A stretch of DNA of 64,000 nucleotides. Origin: Ornithinimicrobium laminariae. Its GTDB lineage: Bacteria > Actinomycetota > Actinomycetes > Actinomycetales > Dermatophilaceae. The number at the start of each line of letters is the position of its first letter. Positions within the stretch are counted from its first letter, which is position 1. The notes beneath the pieces were generated by a model, which did not search any database, was not told where the DNA came from, and saw only the letters and a list, made by a program, of their open reading frames with translations. Position numbers and translations under genes: made by a program. The stretch is taken from the NCBI RefSeq assembly GCF_019457945.1, contig NZ_JAHZSU010000003.1, forward strand, positions 682,001 to 746,000, written 5' to 3'. This document shows positions 17,189 through 25,384 of the stretch, piece after piece.

Positions 17189-18289
17189 TCAGGGAGCGTT
17201 CGGCGACTCAATCACGAGCTCGCCATCAATGATCTGCTGCTTGTAGGTTTCGATCTGCTCGGACAGCTCAGCAGGAACGTCACCTTCGAAGTCGTGGAAC
17301 TCGGCAATGCCGACTCCACCGTTCTCCAGGGTGCCCACGTAGGGCTCGTTGGAGAAGGAGCCATCAACCGACTCGCTGATGGTGGACTCGACTGCAGCGC
17401 CGATCTCCTTGACCACAGAGGTCAACATCAGGTCGCCGTACTCGGTGGTGTTGTAGCCATCGGAGTCAACCCAGACCAGCTTGACGCCATCGGAGCTTTC
17501 GGCTGCCGCAGCGGCGCCCAGACCGACCGGACCAGCAACGGGCATGATGACGTCTGCACCCTGAGCAATGAACTGCTCGGTCAGGGTCTGGCCCTGGCTC
17601 TGGTTGTCGAAGTCACCGGAGAAAGAGCCGTTCTGAGCTTCCTTGTCCCAGCCCAGCAGCTCAACCTCGGCGCTGTTGTCTTCGTTGTACATGTCAACGC
17701 CGTCCGAGAAGCCGTCCATGAAGATGGCAACCGAAGGCAGCTGAATACCACCGAAGGTGGCAACGGTGCCCGTCTCGCTCATACCGGCGGCGAGGTAACC
17801 AGCCAAGAAGCTGGCCTCAGCGGTGTTGAACAACAGCGGCTTAGCGTTGTCCAGCTCAACCGGGGCGAAGTCTGCGTCCGAGAACGAGGAGTCAATCAAG
17901 GCGAAGTTGGCGTCCGGGTTTTCCTCGGCACCGGTCTGGATGGAGTCCTCGAGGAGGAAGCCAACACCAATGGTCAGGTTGCAGCCCTGGCCAACGAGCG
18001 TATTGACGTTCGTTGCATAGTCCGCGTCGCTGGTGGACTCGGTCAGGGTCGTCTGCACGCCCAGGTTGGAAGCGGCTGCTTCCATGCCCTCGGCACCGGA
18101 CTGGTTGAAGGACTGGTCATCGAAGCCACCGGCGTCAGAGACCATGCAAGCCTGGAAGTCGGCACCAGCGTCGCTGGCTGCGGTCGAGTCGCCACCGTCT
18201 GCTGCTTCATCTTCGGGGGTGGAGCCGCAAGCGGCCAGCGTGAGCGTGAGGGCTGCGGGAATCGCAGCAAGCTTTAGAGCCCGTCGCAC
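17189..18289 (-). CDS. BMP family nucleoside-binding lipoprotein
   Basis: The 366-residue protein has a signal peptide MRRALKLAAIPAALTLTLAA followed by the lipobox cysteine at residue 21 and a Gly/Ser/Asp/Glu-rich tether. The mature part has BMP (PnrA/BmpA) family features: FDDQSFNQSGAEGMEAAA, GVGFLLED, FLAGYLAAGMSETGTVATFG and VVKEIG. It would capture extracellular nucleosides for the downstream ABC transporter. The GTG start has AAAGGAG about 6 bases upstream. It is first in the operon and is preceded by a candidate promoter and operator. Confidence 0.95.
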   Translation of the reverse strand: MRRALKLAAIPAALTLTLAACGSTPEDEAADGGDSTAASDAGADFQACMVSDAGGFDDQSFNQSGAEGMEAAASNLGVQTTLTESTSDADYATNVNTLVGQGCNLTIGVGFLLEDSIQTGAEENPDANFALIDSSFSDADFAPVELDNAKPLLFNTAEASFLAGYLAAGMSETGTVATFGGIQLPSVAIFMDGFSDGVDMYNEDNSAEVELLGWDKEAQNGSFSGDFDNQSQGQTLTEQFIAQGADVIMPVAGPVGLGAAAAAESSDGVKLVWVDSDGYNTTEYGDLMLTSVVKEIGAAVESTISESVDGSFSNEPYVGTLENGGVGIAEFHDFEGDVPAELSEQIETYKQQIIDGELVIESPNAP

Positions 18290-18366
18290 GGGGATCTCCT
18301 TTGATCAGGGAACAGAAGTTGGGCGCCGTCAGGGTGGCAGGCCCATCAGGGCACAGTACCCCCGAG

Positions 18367-18396
18367 TAAGTATCCGGACGTTGAATCCGCTACCAA
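18367..18396 (-). promoter_or_regulatory. Candidate sigma70-type promoter of the nucleoside uptake operon
   Basis: On the minus strand TTGGTA (18396-18391) and TACTTA (18372-18367) are 18 bases apart, about 80 bases before the bmp start. The match is moderate; the adjacent palindrome adds support. Confidence 0.4.
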
Positions 18397-18407
18397 TCCG
18401 GAGAGAA

Positions 18408-18425
18408 TGTCACCAAAGTGTGACA
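18408..18425. promoter_or_regulatory. Candidate operator TGTCAC-N6-GTGACA upstream of bmp
   Basis: A perfect 6-base inverted repeat with a 6-base spacer (TGTCACCAAAGTGTGACA) lies just upstream of the candidate -35 box of the bmp operon. The geometry fits a dimeric regulator; which one is unknown. Confidence 0.5.
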
Positions 18426-18466
18426 ATCCAATCTGTTCTCGTGATTGAGCGGTGCGGAATGCTCCG

Positions 18467-19666
18467 CTAGTCGCGGGCCGCAGTGGCGAGGACCGCGGCT
18501 GCCAACAACTTGGCTGCGTAGATCGTGGCCTCTTCTTCCACGATCAAGTCGCCCTGGTGCAACTCATATGTGTGGCCGCCCGGCTTACGTGTTCCCAGGC
18601 GCGCCATGGCACCCGGCACCTGGGTCAAATACCAGCCAAGGTCCTCGCCACCCAGTGACTGCTGAGTCGACAACACTGCATCGTCCGACATGACGGTGCG
18701 AGCGCCCATTTCAAGGGCAGCCACAGCTAGCGCGTCGTTGTCCACGGGAGGAACGCCCTGAACATGCTTGATGGTGGCTTCTACGCCATACGGGGCAACG
18801 ACCGCGTGGACGATTTCTTCGATCAGCGGGCCCGTGGTGTCCCAGGTTTCAGAGTCCAGCATGCGCAGCGTGCCCCAGCATTCGCCGCTCGTCGGGATGA
18901 CGTTGGCGGCCTGACCGGCTCGCACAGCGCCCCAGACCAAAGCTGCTCCGGCCCGCGGGTCGAGGCGGCGAGAAAGCACCGAGGGGACGTCCGTGATGAC
19001 CTTGCCCAAGGCATACGTCAAGTCCTGAGTCAGGTGCGGGCGGGAAGTGTGCCCGCCGCGACCGGTGAGGCTGACATGCACCGAGTCGGAGGCTGCCGTG
19101 ATTGGGCCAACCTTAAGGCCCACCGTGCCCACGTCGATTGAAGGGTCGCAGTGCACGGCGTAGAGGACGTCAACGCCGTCCAGAGCGCCCACCTCCATCA
19201 TGGTGTGCGCTCCCCCGGGCATCGACTCCTCGGCCGGCTGAAACAAGCAACGGACGGCGAGACCTGCGGCGACCAATTCGTCTTGATGCTTGGCCAGCGC
19301 CAAGGTCGCACCCAAAACCCCGGCGGTATGCACGTCGTGACCGCAGGCGTGGCAGGCGCCAGGATTGACCGATGAAAATTCCAGGCCGGTGCCCTCGTCG
19401 AGGGGCAGTGCGTCGAGGTCTGCGCGCAAAGCGACCCGTGTGGTGGGCTCAGTCGCCCCAAGATCAACAATGACCCCAGAACCGGGCAGTGTGCGCATCG
19501 AAACGCCAGTGCCCTCAAGCCGATCCATGATCTTCCCGGTCGTGCGGTGCTCTTGCCAGGAAACCTCAGGGTGCTGGTGAATGTCCCGGCGCCAGCGCAG
19601 CAACGAGTCGCTCAACTCGTCAACGGCGTCCATCAGGCTCGCTGTCAGGTTGGCTTCGGTGGTCAT
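18467..19666 (-). CDS. M20 family amidohydrolase (hippurate/indole-acetyl amino acid type)
   Basis: The 399-residue enzyme belongs to the M20D metallopeptidases, which cleave N-acyl amino acids such as hippurate. Metal-site motifs are visible: RADLDALPLDE, ACHACGHDVHTAGVLG, and FQPAEESMPGGAHTMMEVGA with the catalytic Glu pair. The dimerisation lid holds GRGGHTSRPHLTQDL. I start at the ATG at 19666 (MTTEANL), since upstream in-frame residues are not family-like. It is on the same strand as the mutase but 151 bases away. The natural substrate is not known. Confidence 0.9.
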   Translation of the reverse strand: MTTEANLTASLMDAVDELSDSLLRWRRDIHQHPEVSWQEHRTTGKIMDRLEGTGVSMRTLPGSGVIVDLGATEPTTRVALRADLDALPLDEGTGLEFSSVNPGACHACGHDVHTAGVLGATLALAKHQDELVAAGLAVRCLFQPAEESMPGGAHTMMEVGALDGVDVLYAVHCDPSIDVGTVGLKVGPITAASDSVHVSLTGRGGHTSRPHLTQDLTYALGKVITDVPSVLSRRLDPRAGAALVWGAVRAGQAANVIPTSGECWGTLRMLDSETWDTTGPLIEEIVHAVVAPYGVEATIKHVQGVPPVDNDALAVAALEMGARTVMSDDAVLSTQQSLGGEDLGWYLTQVPGAMARLGTRKPGGHTYELHQGDLIVEEEATIYAAKLLAAAVLATAARD

Positions 19667-19817
19667 TGGCTCGGCAGACACAGGGCTCAGCACATCATTT
19701 TCGATCGGGGGCGGGGCTTTCCACTTTACCGCGCCAGGAAACCGCTTTCGGCCCAAGCGATGAGCGGCTCATCTGAGTGGGGCTGGCTGCGCGGTGAAGA
19801 CTCGCGATGTTGCTGGT

Positions 19818-21401
19818 CTAGAAGGTCTCAGTGGGGATGTATTGCCCCCACACTTCGCGGAGCGCATCGGCGACCTCACCGCCAGTGGCCCGAGCCTGGA
19901 GTGCGTCCTTCATCGGATAGAGAACGTTGTCCGAGCCACGGGCAGAGGCCTGCACCTGCGCCAATGCACGGTCCACAGCCTCGTTGTCGCGCGTTTCGCG
20001 CAGTCGTGCCAGTCGTTCTGCCTGCGCAGCCTCAATCGTCGGGTCAACACGAAGAGGCTCATAGGGCTCTTCGGTCTCGGTGCGGAACTTGTTAAGACCG
20101 ACGACTACTCGCTCGCCTGAGTCAATGCCCAGGGCCGTATCGTAGGCGGTGCGCTCAATCTCAGACTTCTGGAAGCCCAATTCAATTGCTGCAACAGCCC
20201 CACCTCGTTCTTCGACTGCGGCGATGAGGGCCAGGGCGGCTTCTTCCACGTCGTCGGTCATGGACTCGATCACATACGAGCCGGCAAAGGGGTCAACCGT
20301 CTTGGTCACGTCGCTCTCAAAGGCAATGACCTGCTGGGTGCGCAGAGCGAGCCGGGCAGCCTTGGCTGTCGGCAACGCGATGGCCTCGTCAAAAGAATTG
20401 GTGTGTAGCGATTGCGTCCCGCCAAAGACAGCGCCCAGGCCCTGCAGGGCCACCCGCACCATGTTGACTTCAGGCTGTTGGGCAGTGAGCTGCACCCCAG
20501 CGGTCTGCGTGTGGAAACGCAGCATCAGGGACTTGGGGTTCTTGGCGCCGAACTCTTCCTTCATGATGCGCGCCCACATCCGACGCGCTGCTCGGAACTT
20601 TGCGACTTCCTCCAGCAACGTCGTGCGAGCGACAAAGAAGAACGACAGCCGTGGCGCAAAGTCATCAACGTCCAGGCCCGCCGCGATCGCCGCCCGGACA
20701 TACTCCTTGGCGTTGGCCAAGGTAAAGGCGATTTCCTGAACTGGCGTCGCTCCGGCCTCAGCCATGTGATAGCCCGAGATCGAGATGGTGTTCCATTTGG
20801 GCATCTCGGCGTGGCAGTAGGCGAACGTGTCACTAATCAGGCGCAGCGACTCGGCCGGTGGATAGATATACGTGCCGCGAGCGATGTACTCCTTGAGTAC
20901 ATCATTCTGGATGGTCCCCGTCAGCTGGTTCGATGCCACGCCCTGCTCCGCCGCGACCAACTGATACATCAGCATCAGGCTGGAGGCGGGGGCATTAATC
21001 GTCATCGAGGTCGACACCTTGTCGAGCGGCAGGCCGCCAAATAGCGTCTTCATGTCGTCGATCGAGTCAATCGCCACGCCTACTTTGCCGACCTCACCCG
21101 AAGCCAACGGGTGATCTGAGTCATATCCCATTTGGGTCGGCAAGTCGAAGGCGACCGATAGGCCGCCAGTGCCGTTGTTGACCAACTCGTGATAGCGAGC
21201 ATTGGACTCCGCCGCGGTGCCGAAGCCCGCATACTGACGCATTGTCCAAGGCCGACCGGTGTACATCGAGGAGTAAACCCCGCGGGTGTAGGGATACTGG
21301 CCGGGCTCACCGAGGTCTTGCTCGGGATCGGCCCCGGCGCGATCGCCGGGGCCATACACCGATTGGAGGTCCAGACCTGATTCGGTTTGTTGCTCGCTCA
21401 T
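19818..21401 (-). CDS. Acyl-CoA mutase large subunit, methylmalonyl-CoA type, lacking a B12 domain
   Basis: The 527-residue protein covers the substrate-binding TIM barrel of B12-dependent acyl-CoA mutases and stops at [15 protein letters not shown], with no DxHxxG cobalamin-binding domain. From memory of the Propionibacterium enzyme, its substrate residues Tyr89, Arg207 and His244 align with Tyr57 (RQYAGF), Arg175 (ARGTYIYPP) and His212 (SGYH), with identical spacing of 118 and 37. Isobutyryl-CoA mutases have Phe and Gln at the first two positions. I therefore infer methylmalonyl-CoA to succinyl-CoA conversion, with the separate B12 subunit at 42320 as probable partner. The start is the ATG at 21401; a GTG two codons earlier is possible. 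Confidence 0.88.
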   Translation of the reverse strand: MSEQQTESGLDLQSVYGPGDRAGADPEQDLGEPGQYPYTRGVYSSMYTGRPWTMRQYAGFGTAAESNARYHELVNNGTGGLSVAFDLPTQMGYDSDHPLASGEVGKVGVAIDSIDDMKTLFGGLPLDKVSTSMTINAPASSLMLMYQLVAAEQGVASNQLTGTIQNDVLKEYIARGTYIYPPAESLRLISDTFAYCHAEMPKWNTISISGYHMAEAGATPVQEIAFTLANAKEYVRAAIAAGLDVDDFAPRLSFFFVARTTLLEEVAKFRAARRMWARIMKEEFGAKNPKSLMLRFHTQTAGVQLTAQQPEVNMVRVALQGLGAVFGGTQSLHTNSFDEAIALPTAKAARLALRTQQVIAFESDVTKTVDPFAGSYVIESMTDDVEEAALALIAAVEERGGAVAAIELGFQKSEIERTAYDTALGIDSGERVVVGLNKFRTETEEPYEPLRVDPTIEAAQAERLARLRETRDNEAVDRALAQVQASARGSDNVLYPMKDALQARATGGEVADALREVWGQYIPTETF

Positions 21402-21435
21402 AGCCACAGGCTACTGCCCAGCACTCCTACCTTCT

Positions 21436-23037
21436 TCAGGCGACCGAGGCGCGGTCCTCAGCTGCAACCTCGTCCTCAACCTTGGTCAGCATGGACTTGG
21501 CGACAAAGCCGGCCACGATCAGCCCACCGACCACGGAGACTAAGCCGATGACACCACTGCCAGTGATCGCGAAGACGATGTAACCCAAAGTCGTCGCGAC
21601 ACCACCGGTGATGGCGTAGGGCAATTGCGTGATGACGTGAGTCAACACATTGCTGCCGGCACCTGTCGCGGACAAGATCGTGGTGTCCGAAATTGGTGAG
21701 CAGTGGTCGCCGAACACGGCACCCGCCAAAACAGCGCCAAACGCTGGCAGCAAGAACTCAGGGGCATCAATCGAGTTCATGATGCTGCCTGCAATCGGCA
21801 GCAAAATGCCGAACGAACCCCACGAGGTGCCGGTCGAGAAGGCCATCGCGCCAGCCATCAAGAACATCACTGGGATCAGCCACTGAACCGGCATGTTGGC
21901 GTCCAGCACCAAGCCACCGAGGTATTCACCGGTGCCCAGAGCGCCGATCAGCGAGCCAAGCATCCAGGCCAAAAGCAGGATGTAGACCGCGGGGAGCATC
22001 GACTTCAGACCCTCAAGGAGGCCCGAGCCGAGGGTGCTCTGACCGAACTTCGGATCCTTCATCGTGTACCGCATGTAGTAGTACATGGCGCTGGCGAAAC
22101 CGAGGACGGCACCGTAGATGAGGGCCATGTTGACGTCGGTGTTGGCCATGATGTCCAGAACGGCCCAACTGCCGCCACCGTTGTATCCGGTGTAGATGAT
22201 GCCGCCGAGCACACCGGCCACCAACGCGAGGAAGGGGACGATCAGGGCGCGCATGGCACCGGGAGCGTGCACCGGCAGATCCTCGGACAGTTCACCTGGA
22301 ATGTCTTGCGAGGAGTCGTAGGTCTTGCCCTCTTCAACGGCGCGACGCTCCTCTGCACGCATCGGGCCGAAGTCGAGTTGGAAGGTGACAACCAGCAGCA
22401 CCGTCGTGATCGCTGCGACGGCGTAGTAGTTCATTGAGGCGGCGCTGAGGAAGGCCTGGAACTCACTCACAGTCAGCGCTGAAGCGGCAACCAGTGGAGC
22501 CATGATGCCGATGATGCTGGCGCCCCAGGACGAGAAGGGAGCCAGGACTGCGACTGGGGCCGAGGTGGAGTCAATCAAGTAGGCCAACTTGGCGCGGGCG
22601 ACGTTTTGCCGGTCAGTCACTGGACGAGCTACCTGTCCAACTGCGAGGGCGTTGAAGTAGTCGTCGATAAAGATGACGATGCCCAGGACGGCTCCCAACG
22701 CTTGCGCGCCGCGGCGGGTCTTGATCCGCTGGATCGCCCAATCCGAGAAGGCCGCACTGCCGCCAGCCATCAGGATGAGCGCGGTAATCATGCCTAGGGT
22801 CAGCGTGAAGATCAGGATGGGGACGTAGACACCGTTAATGGCACCGTCGGCCCAGAAAATCGCGGCGAAAGCTTCCCAGGTGAGCTTCACCATTTCAATG
22901 GGGTTGTATCCCCCGACGATCAAGGCGGCGCTAAGCACACCTGCGCCGAGGCTAGGGAGAACCTTCTTAGTCGTGATCACCAGGACAATGGCGATCACGG
23001 GCGGCAAAATACTAATCCAGGTGCCTGTTTCCGGCAT
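21436..23037 (-). CDS. NhaC-type Na+/H+ antiporter family protein
   Basis: This 533-residue membrane protein has about eleven to twelve helices and the diagnostic NhaC segments FSTGTSWGSFGILLPIAGSI and GDHCSPISDTTILSATGAG, plus FIDDYFNALAVGQVARPVTD. Members exchange sodium for protons, sometimes together with an organic anion, so the exact substrate is open. The ATG start has GAGGGG about 8 bases upstream. It lies 32 bases after pyrD and 34 bases before the mutase gene, so the three may share a transcript. Confidence 0.9.
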   Translation of the reverse strand: MPETGTWISILPPVIAIVLVITTKKVLPSLGAGVLSAALIVGGYNPIEMVKLTWEAFAAIFWADGAINGVYVPILIFTLTLGMITALILMAGGSAAFSDWAIQRIKTRRGAQALGAVLGIVIFIDDYFNALAVGQVARPVTDRQNVARAKLAYLIDSTSAPVAVLAPFSSWGASIIGIMAPLVAASALTVSEFQAFLSAASMNYYAVAAITTVLLVVTFQLDFGPMRAEERRAVEEGKTYDSSQDIPGELSEDLPVHAPGAMRALIVPFLALVAGVLGGIIYTGYNGGGSWAVLDIMANTDVNMALIYGAVLGFASAMYYYMRYTMKDPKFGQSTLGSGLLEGLKSMLPAVYILLLAWMLGSLIGALGTGEYLGGLVLDANMPVQWLIPVMFLMAGAMAFSTGTSWGSFGILLPIAGSIMNSIDAPEFLLPAFGAVLAGAVFGDHCSPISDTTILSATGAGSNVLTHVITQLPYAITGGVATTLGYIVFAITGSGVIGLVSVVGGLIVAGFVAKSMLTKVEDEVAAEDRASVA

Positions 23038-23069
23038 GGTTTCGTCCCCTCGTTTGGATTTTGCTAAAT

Positions 23070-24116
23070 CTAGAGGTCCGCCAACTCAGCCACAAGCCCA
23101 GGGCCTCGGTAGACAAGCCCCGAATAGACCTGAACTAATGCGGCTCCCGCGTCGATGAACCGCTGGGCCCCAGCCCGGTCCCTAATCCCGCCGACACCGA
23201 TCGTCTCAAAGTCAGAGTTCTCGGTGATGTAGCGCACCACCTCAACGCTTCGGGTATGCAGGGGTGCACCGCTCAACCCGCCTGGCTGTTGTGCGGTGGC
23301 CGCCTCCTCGGCTGCAACCCCCGCACGACTTAGCGTGGTGTTGGTGGCAATGATGGCGGCGACTCCGGCTTCGCTGGCAACTTCAAGAACGTCGTCGATG
23401 GCGCCAAAGGTGAGGTCCGGGGCAACTTTGAGCCACACCGGGGTGGACTTGGCTTCTGCGACGACAGCTTGCAGCAGTTCGCGCAGTGGCTCGGCATCTT
23501 GCAGCGATCGAAGGCCAGGGGTGTTGGGGCTGGAAACGTTCACGGCCAGGTAGTCAGCGAGTCCGGCCACCGCCCGAACTGACACCACATAGTCCTCAAC
23601 GGCATCGTCTACGGGCGTGACTTTGCTCTTGCCCAGCGAGACGCCGATGGGCACTCTGACCTCACCTCGGTCGCGGAGCTTCCTCAGACGTTGAGCGAGC
23701 GCGTGTGTGCCTTGGTTGTTGAAGCCCATGCGATTGATCAGGGCTTCACTGAGTGGCAGCCGAGCCATTCGCGGCTTGGGGTTGCCCGGTTGTGGGATGG
23801 CAGTGACGGTGCCCAACTCGAGGTGGCCAAACCCGAGGGCTTGCCAGGCGGGCACTGCCACAGCGTCCTTGTCCAACCCGGCAGCAAGGCCAACTCGGTT
23901 TGCGACGGTAATCCCACCGACCGAGATGCTGCGCCCAGTCGTCGGGCTCCTGGCTATTCCCGCTTGCGCCGCTCGAGAGAGCAGCGGGTGGACACCCAGG
24001 GTGCGAGCAGCGGTCACCGTCGCGTGATGCGCCCGCTCTGGATCCAACCGGAAGAGCGTCGGCTTTGCCAAGCGTTGGTAGGCCACCGAAGCGATGTGTG
24101 CGCCAAAGTCAGTCAC
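23070..24116 (-). CDS. pyrD: Dihydroorotate dehydrogenase, quinone-dependent (class 2)
   Basis: PyrD oxidises dihydroorotate to orotate with FMN and passes electrons to membrane quinone. The 348-residue protein has the class 2 N-terminal helix region (FRLDPERAHHATVTAAR), FMN-site segments GLAAGLDKDAVAVPAWQALG and GNPKPRM, and the catalytic serine in NVSSPNTPGLRSLQ. The C-terminal GVGGIRDRAGAQRFIDAGAA binds the FMN phosphate. It is divergent from manC. The start is the GTG at 24116. Confidence 0.96.
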   Translation of the reverse strand: MTDFGAHIASVAYQRLAKPTLFRLDPERAHHATVTAARTLGVHPLLSRAAQAGIARSPTTGRSISVGGITVANRVGLAAGLDKDAVAVPAWQALGFGHLELGTVTAIPQPGNPKPRMARLPLSEALINRMGFNNQGTHALAQRLRKLRDRGEVRVPIGVSLGKSKVTPVDDAVEDYVVSVRAVAGLADYLAVNVSSPNTPGLRSLQDAEPLRELLQAVVAEAKSTPVWLKVAPDLTFGAIDDVLEVASEAGVAAIIATNTTLSRAGVAAEEAATAQQPGGLSGAPLHTRSVEVVRYITENSDFETIGVGGIRDRAGAQRFIDAGAALVQVYSGLVYRGPGLVAELADL

Positions 24117-24173
24117 GGCACTTAAGCCTAGCTTCTCGGACGCACATCCAGGACTCCGACGTAGAATCGTTGG

Positions 24174-25277
24174 ATGCCCGAAACGCCCACTGATATCCCT
24201 GGTTTCTACGCCGTCATCCCGGCTGGGGGTTCAGGCACCCGGCTGTGGCCGCTCTCCCGCAGGTCATCCCCCAAGTTCCTTCATGACCTCACCGGCAGCG
24301 GACGCAGCCTGCTGCAGGACACAGTGCACCGACTGACGCCGATGTGCTCCTCCCGAGTCATGGTGGTGACGGGCGTGCGACACGTCGAGGCGGTCGCGTC
24401 ATCCCTGCCGGACATGTCGAGCGACAACATCCTCGTCGAGCCCTTTCCCTTGGACTCCATGCCCGCCATTGGGTATGCCGCAGCGGTCCTTGAGCGTCGA
24501 GACCCCGAAGCCATCCTCGGCTCCTTTGCTGCAGACCACGTGATCGGTGACCCCGATGCCTTCCGTGATTCGGTCTGCCAAGCAATTTCAGTCGCCAAGC
24601 AGGGCGCTCTGGTCACGCTCGGCATCAAGCCCAGCTATGCCGCCACCGGGTATGGATATATCGGTGTCGGCGAGCCGTGGACGGTGCAAGGCGCTCCCGC
24701 TGCCCGTCACGTTGATGAGTTTGTCGAGAAGCCGGCCCGCGAGATCGCCGAGGGGTACCTCTCCTCCGGCTCCTACCTGTGGAACGCCGGCATGTTCGTG
24801 GTGCGGGCCACCAGCCTGCTCGAGATGTTGGCCCAATGGCACCCCCAGATGGTGGCCACCCTGCGCGAATTGGCTGCCGACCCCACCCGACTTGAGGAGT
24901 TGTGGGCCGAACTCCCCGCGATCGCCATCGACAATGCGGTCGCTGAGCCCGCCGCCGCTCAGGGCCAAGTCGCAGTCGTGCCAGCCGATTTCCCGTGGGA
25001 TGACGTAGGCGATTTTGCCTCCCTTGCTGCCGTGCTGGAGGAGTCAACTGATCACCCTGGCCTGCGAATCCTCGGCGCCCAAGACATGGTGGTGAGCCGC
25101 GATACCTCTGGTGTCATTGCCGCACACGGCGGTCGCACTGTCGTCACACTGGGCATCCCCGACGTGGTTGTCATTGACACCCCGGACGCAATCCTGGTCA
25201 CTACGCGTGAACGGGTGCAGGATGTAAAAGGAATCGTAGAGGGTCTGCGACGCGGTGGGCGAGAGGATCTGACCTGA
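24174..25277 (+). CDS. manC: Mannose-1-phosphate guanylyltransferase
   Basis: The enzyme makes GDP-mannose from mannose-1-phosphate and GTP. The 367-residue protein has the nucleotide-binding motif GGSGTRLWPLSRRSSPKFL near residue 20 and the sugar-binding VEKP motif, with FAADHVIGD and WNAGMFVVRA in between. The length fits the single-domain actinobacterial form without a phosphomannose isomerase domain. It precedes a GT4 gene whose relatives use GDP-mannose. Confidence 0.94.
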   Translation: MPETPTDIPGFYAVIPAGGSGTRLWPLSRRSSPKFLHDLTGSGRSLLQDTVHRLTPMCSSRVMVVTGVRHVEAVASSLPDMSSDNILVEPFPLDSMPAIGYAAAVLERRDPEAILGSFAADHVIGDPDAFRDSVCQAISVAKQGALVTLGIKPSYAATGYGYIGVGEPWTVQGAPAARHVDEFVEKPAREIAEGYLSSGSYLWNAGMFVVRATSLLEMLAQWHPQMVATLRELAADPTRLEELWAELPAIAIDNAVAEPAAAQGQVAVVPADFPWDDVGDFASLAAVLEESTDHPGLRILGAQDMVVSRDTSGVIAAHGGRTVVTLGIPDVVVIDTPDAILVTTRERVQDVKGIVEGLRRGGREDLT

Positions 25278-25384
25278 AATCGGAGGAGGCGACGACCCCG
25301 AGTGCTACCCGGCGGCGCCGTCGCGAAGCACTCGGTCACCCCCTGGTCACGAAAAGATCACCGGCCAGTGGTGTTGAGTCAGCC

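Noticed and set aside
17114..18277. Long open frame antisense to the BMP lipoprotein gene
   Set aside because: It mirrors codon bias of the real gene, has no family resemblance, and the minus-strand BMP protein has a signal peptide, lipobox and full-length family match.
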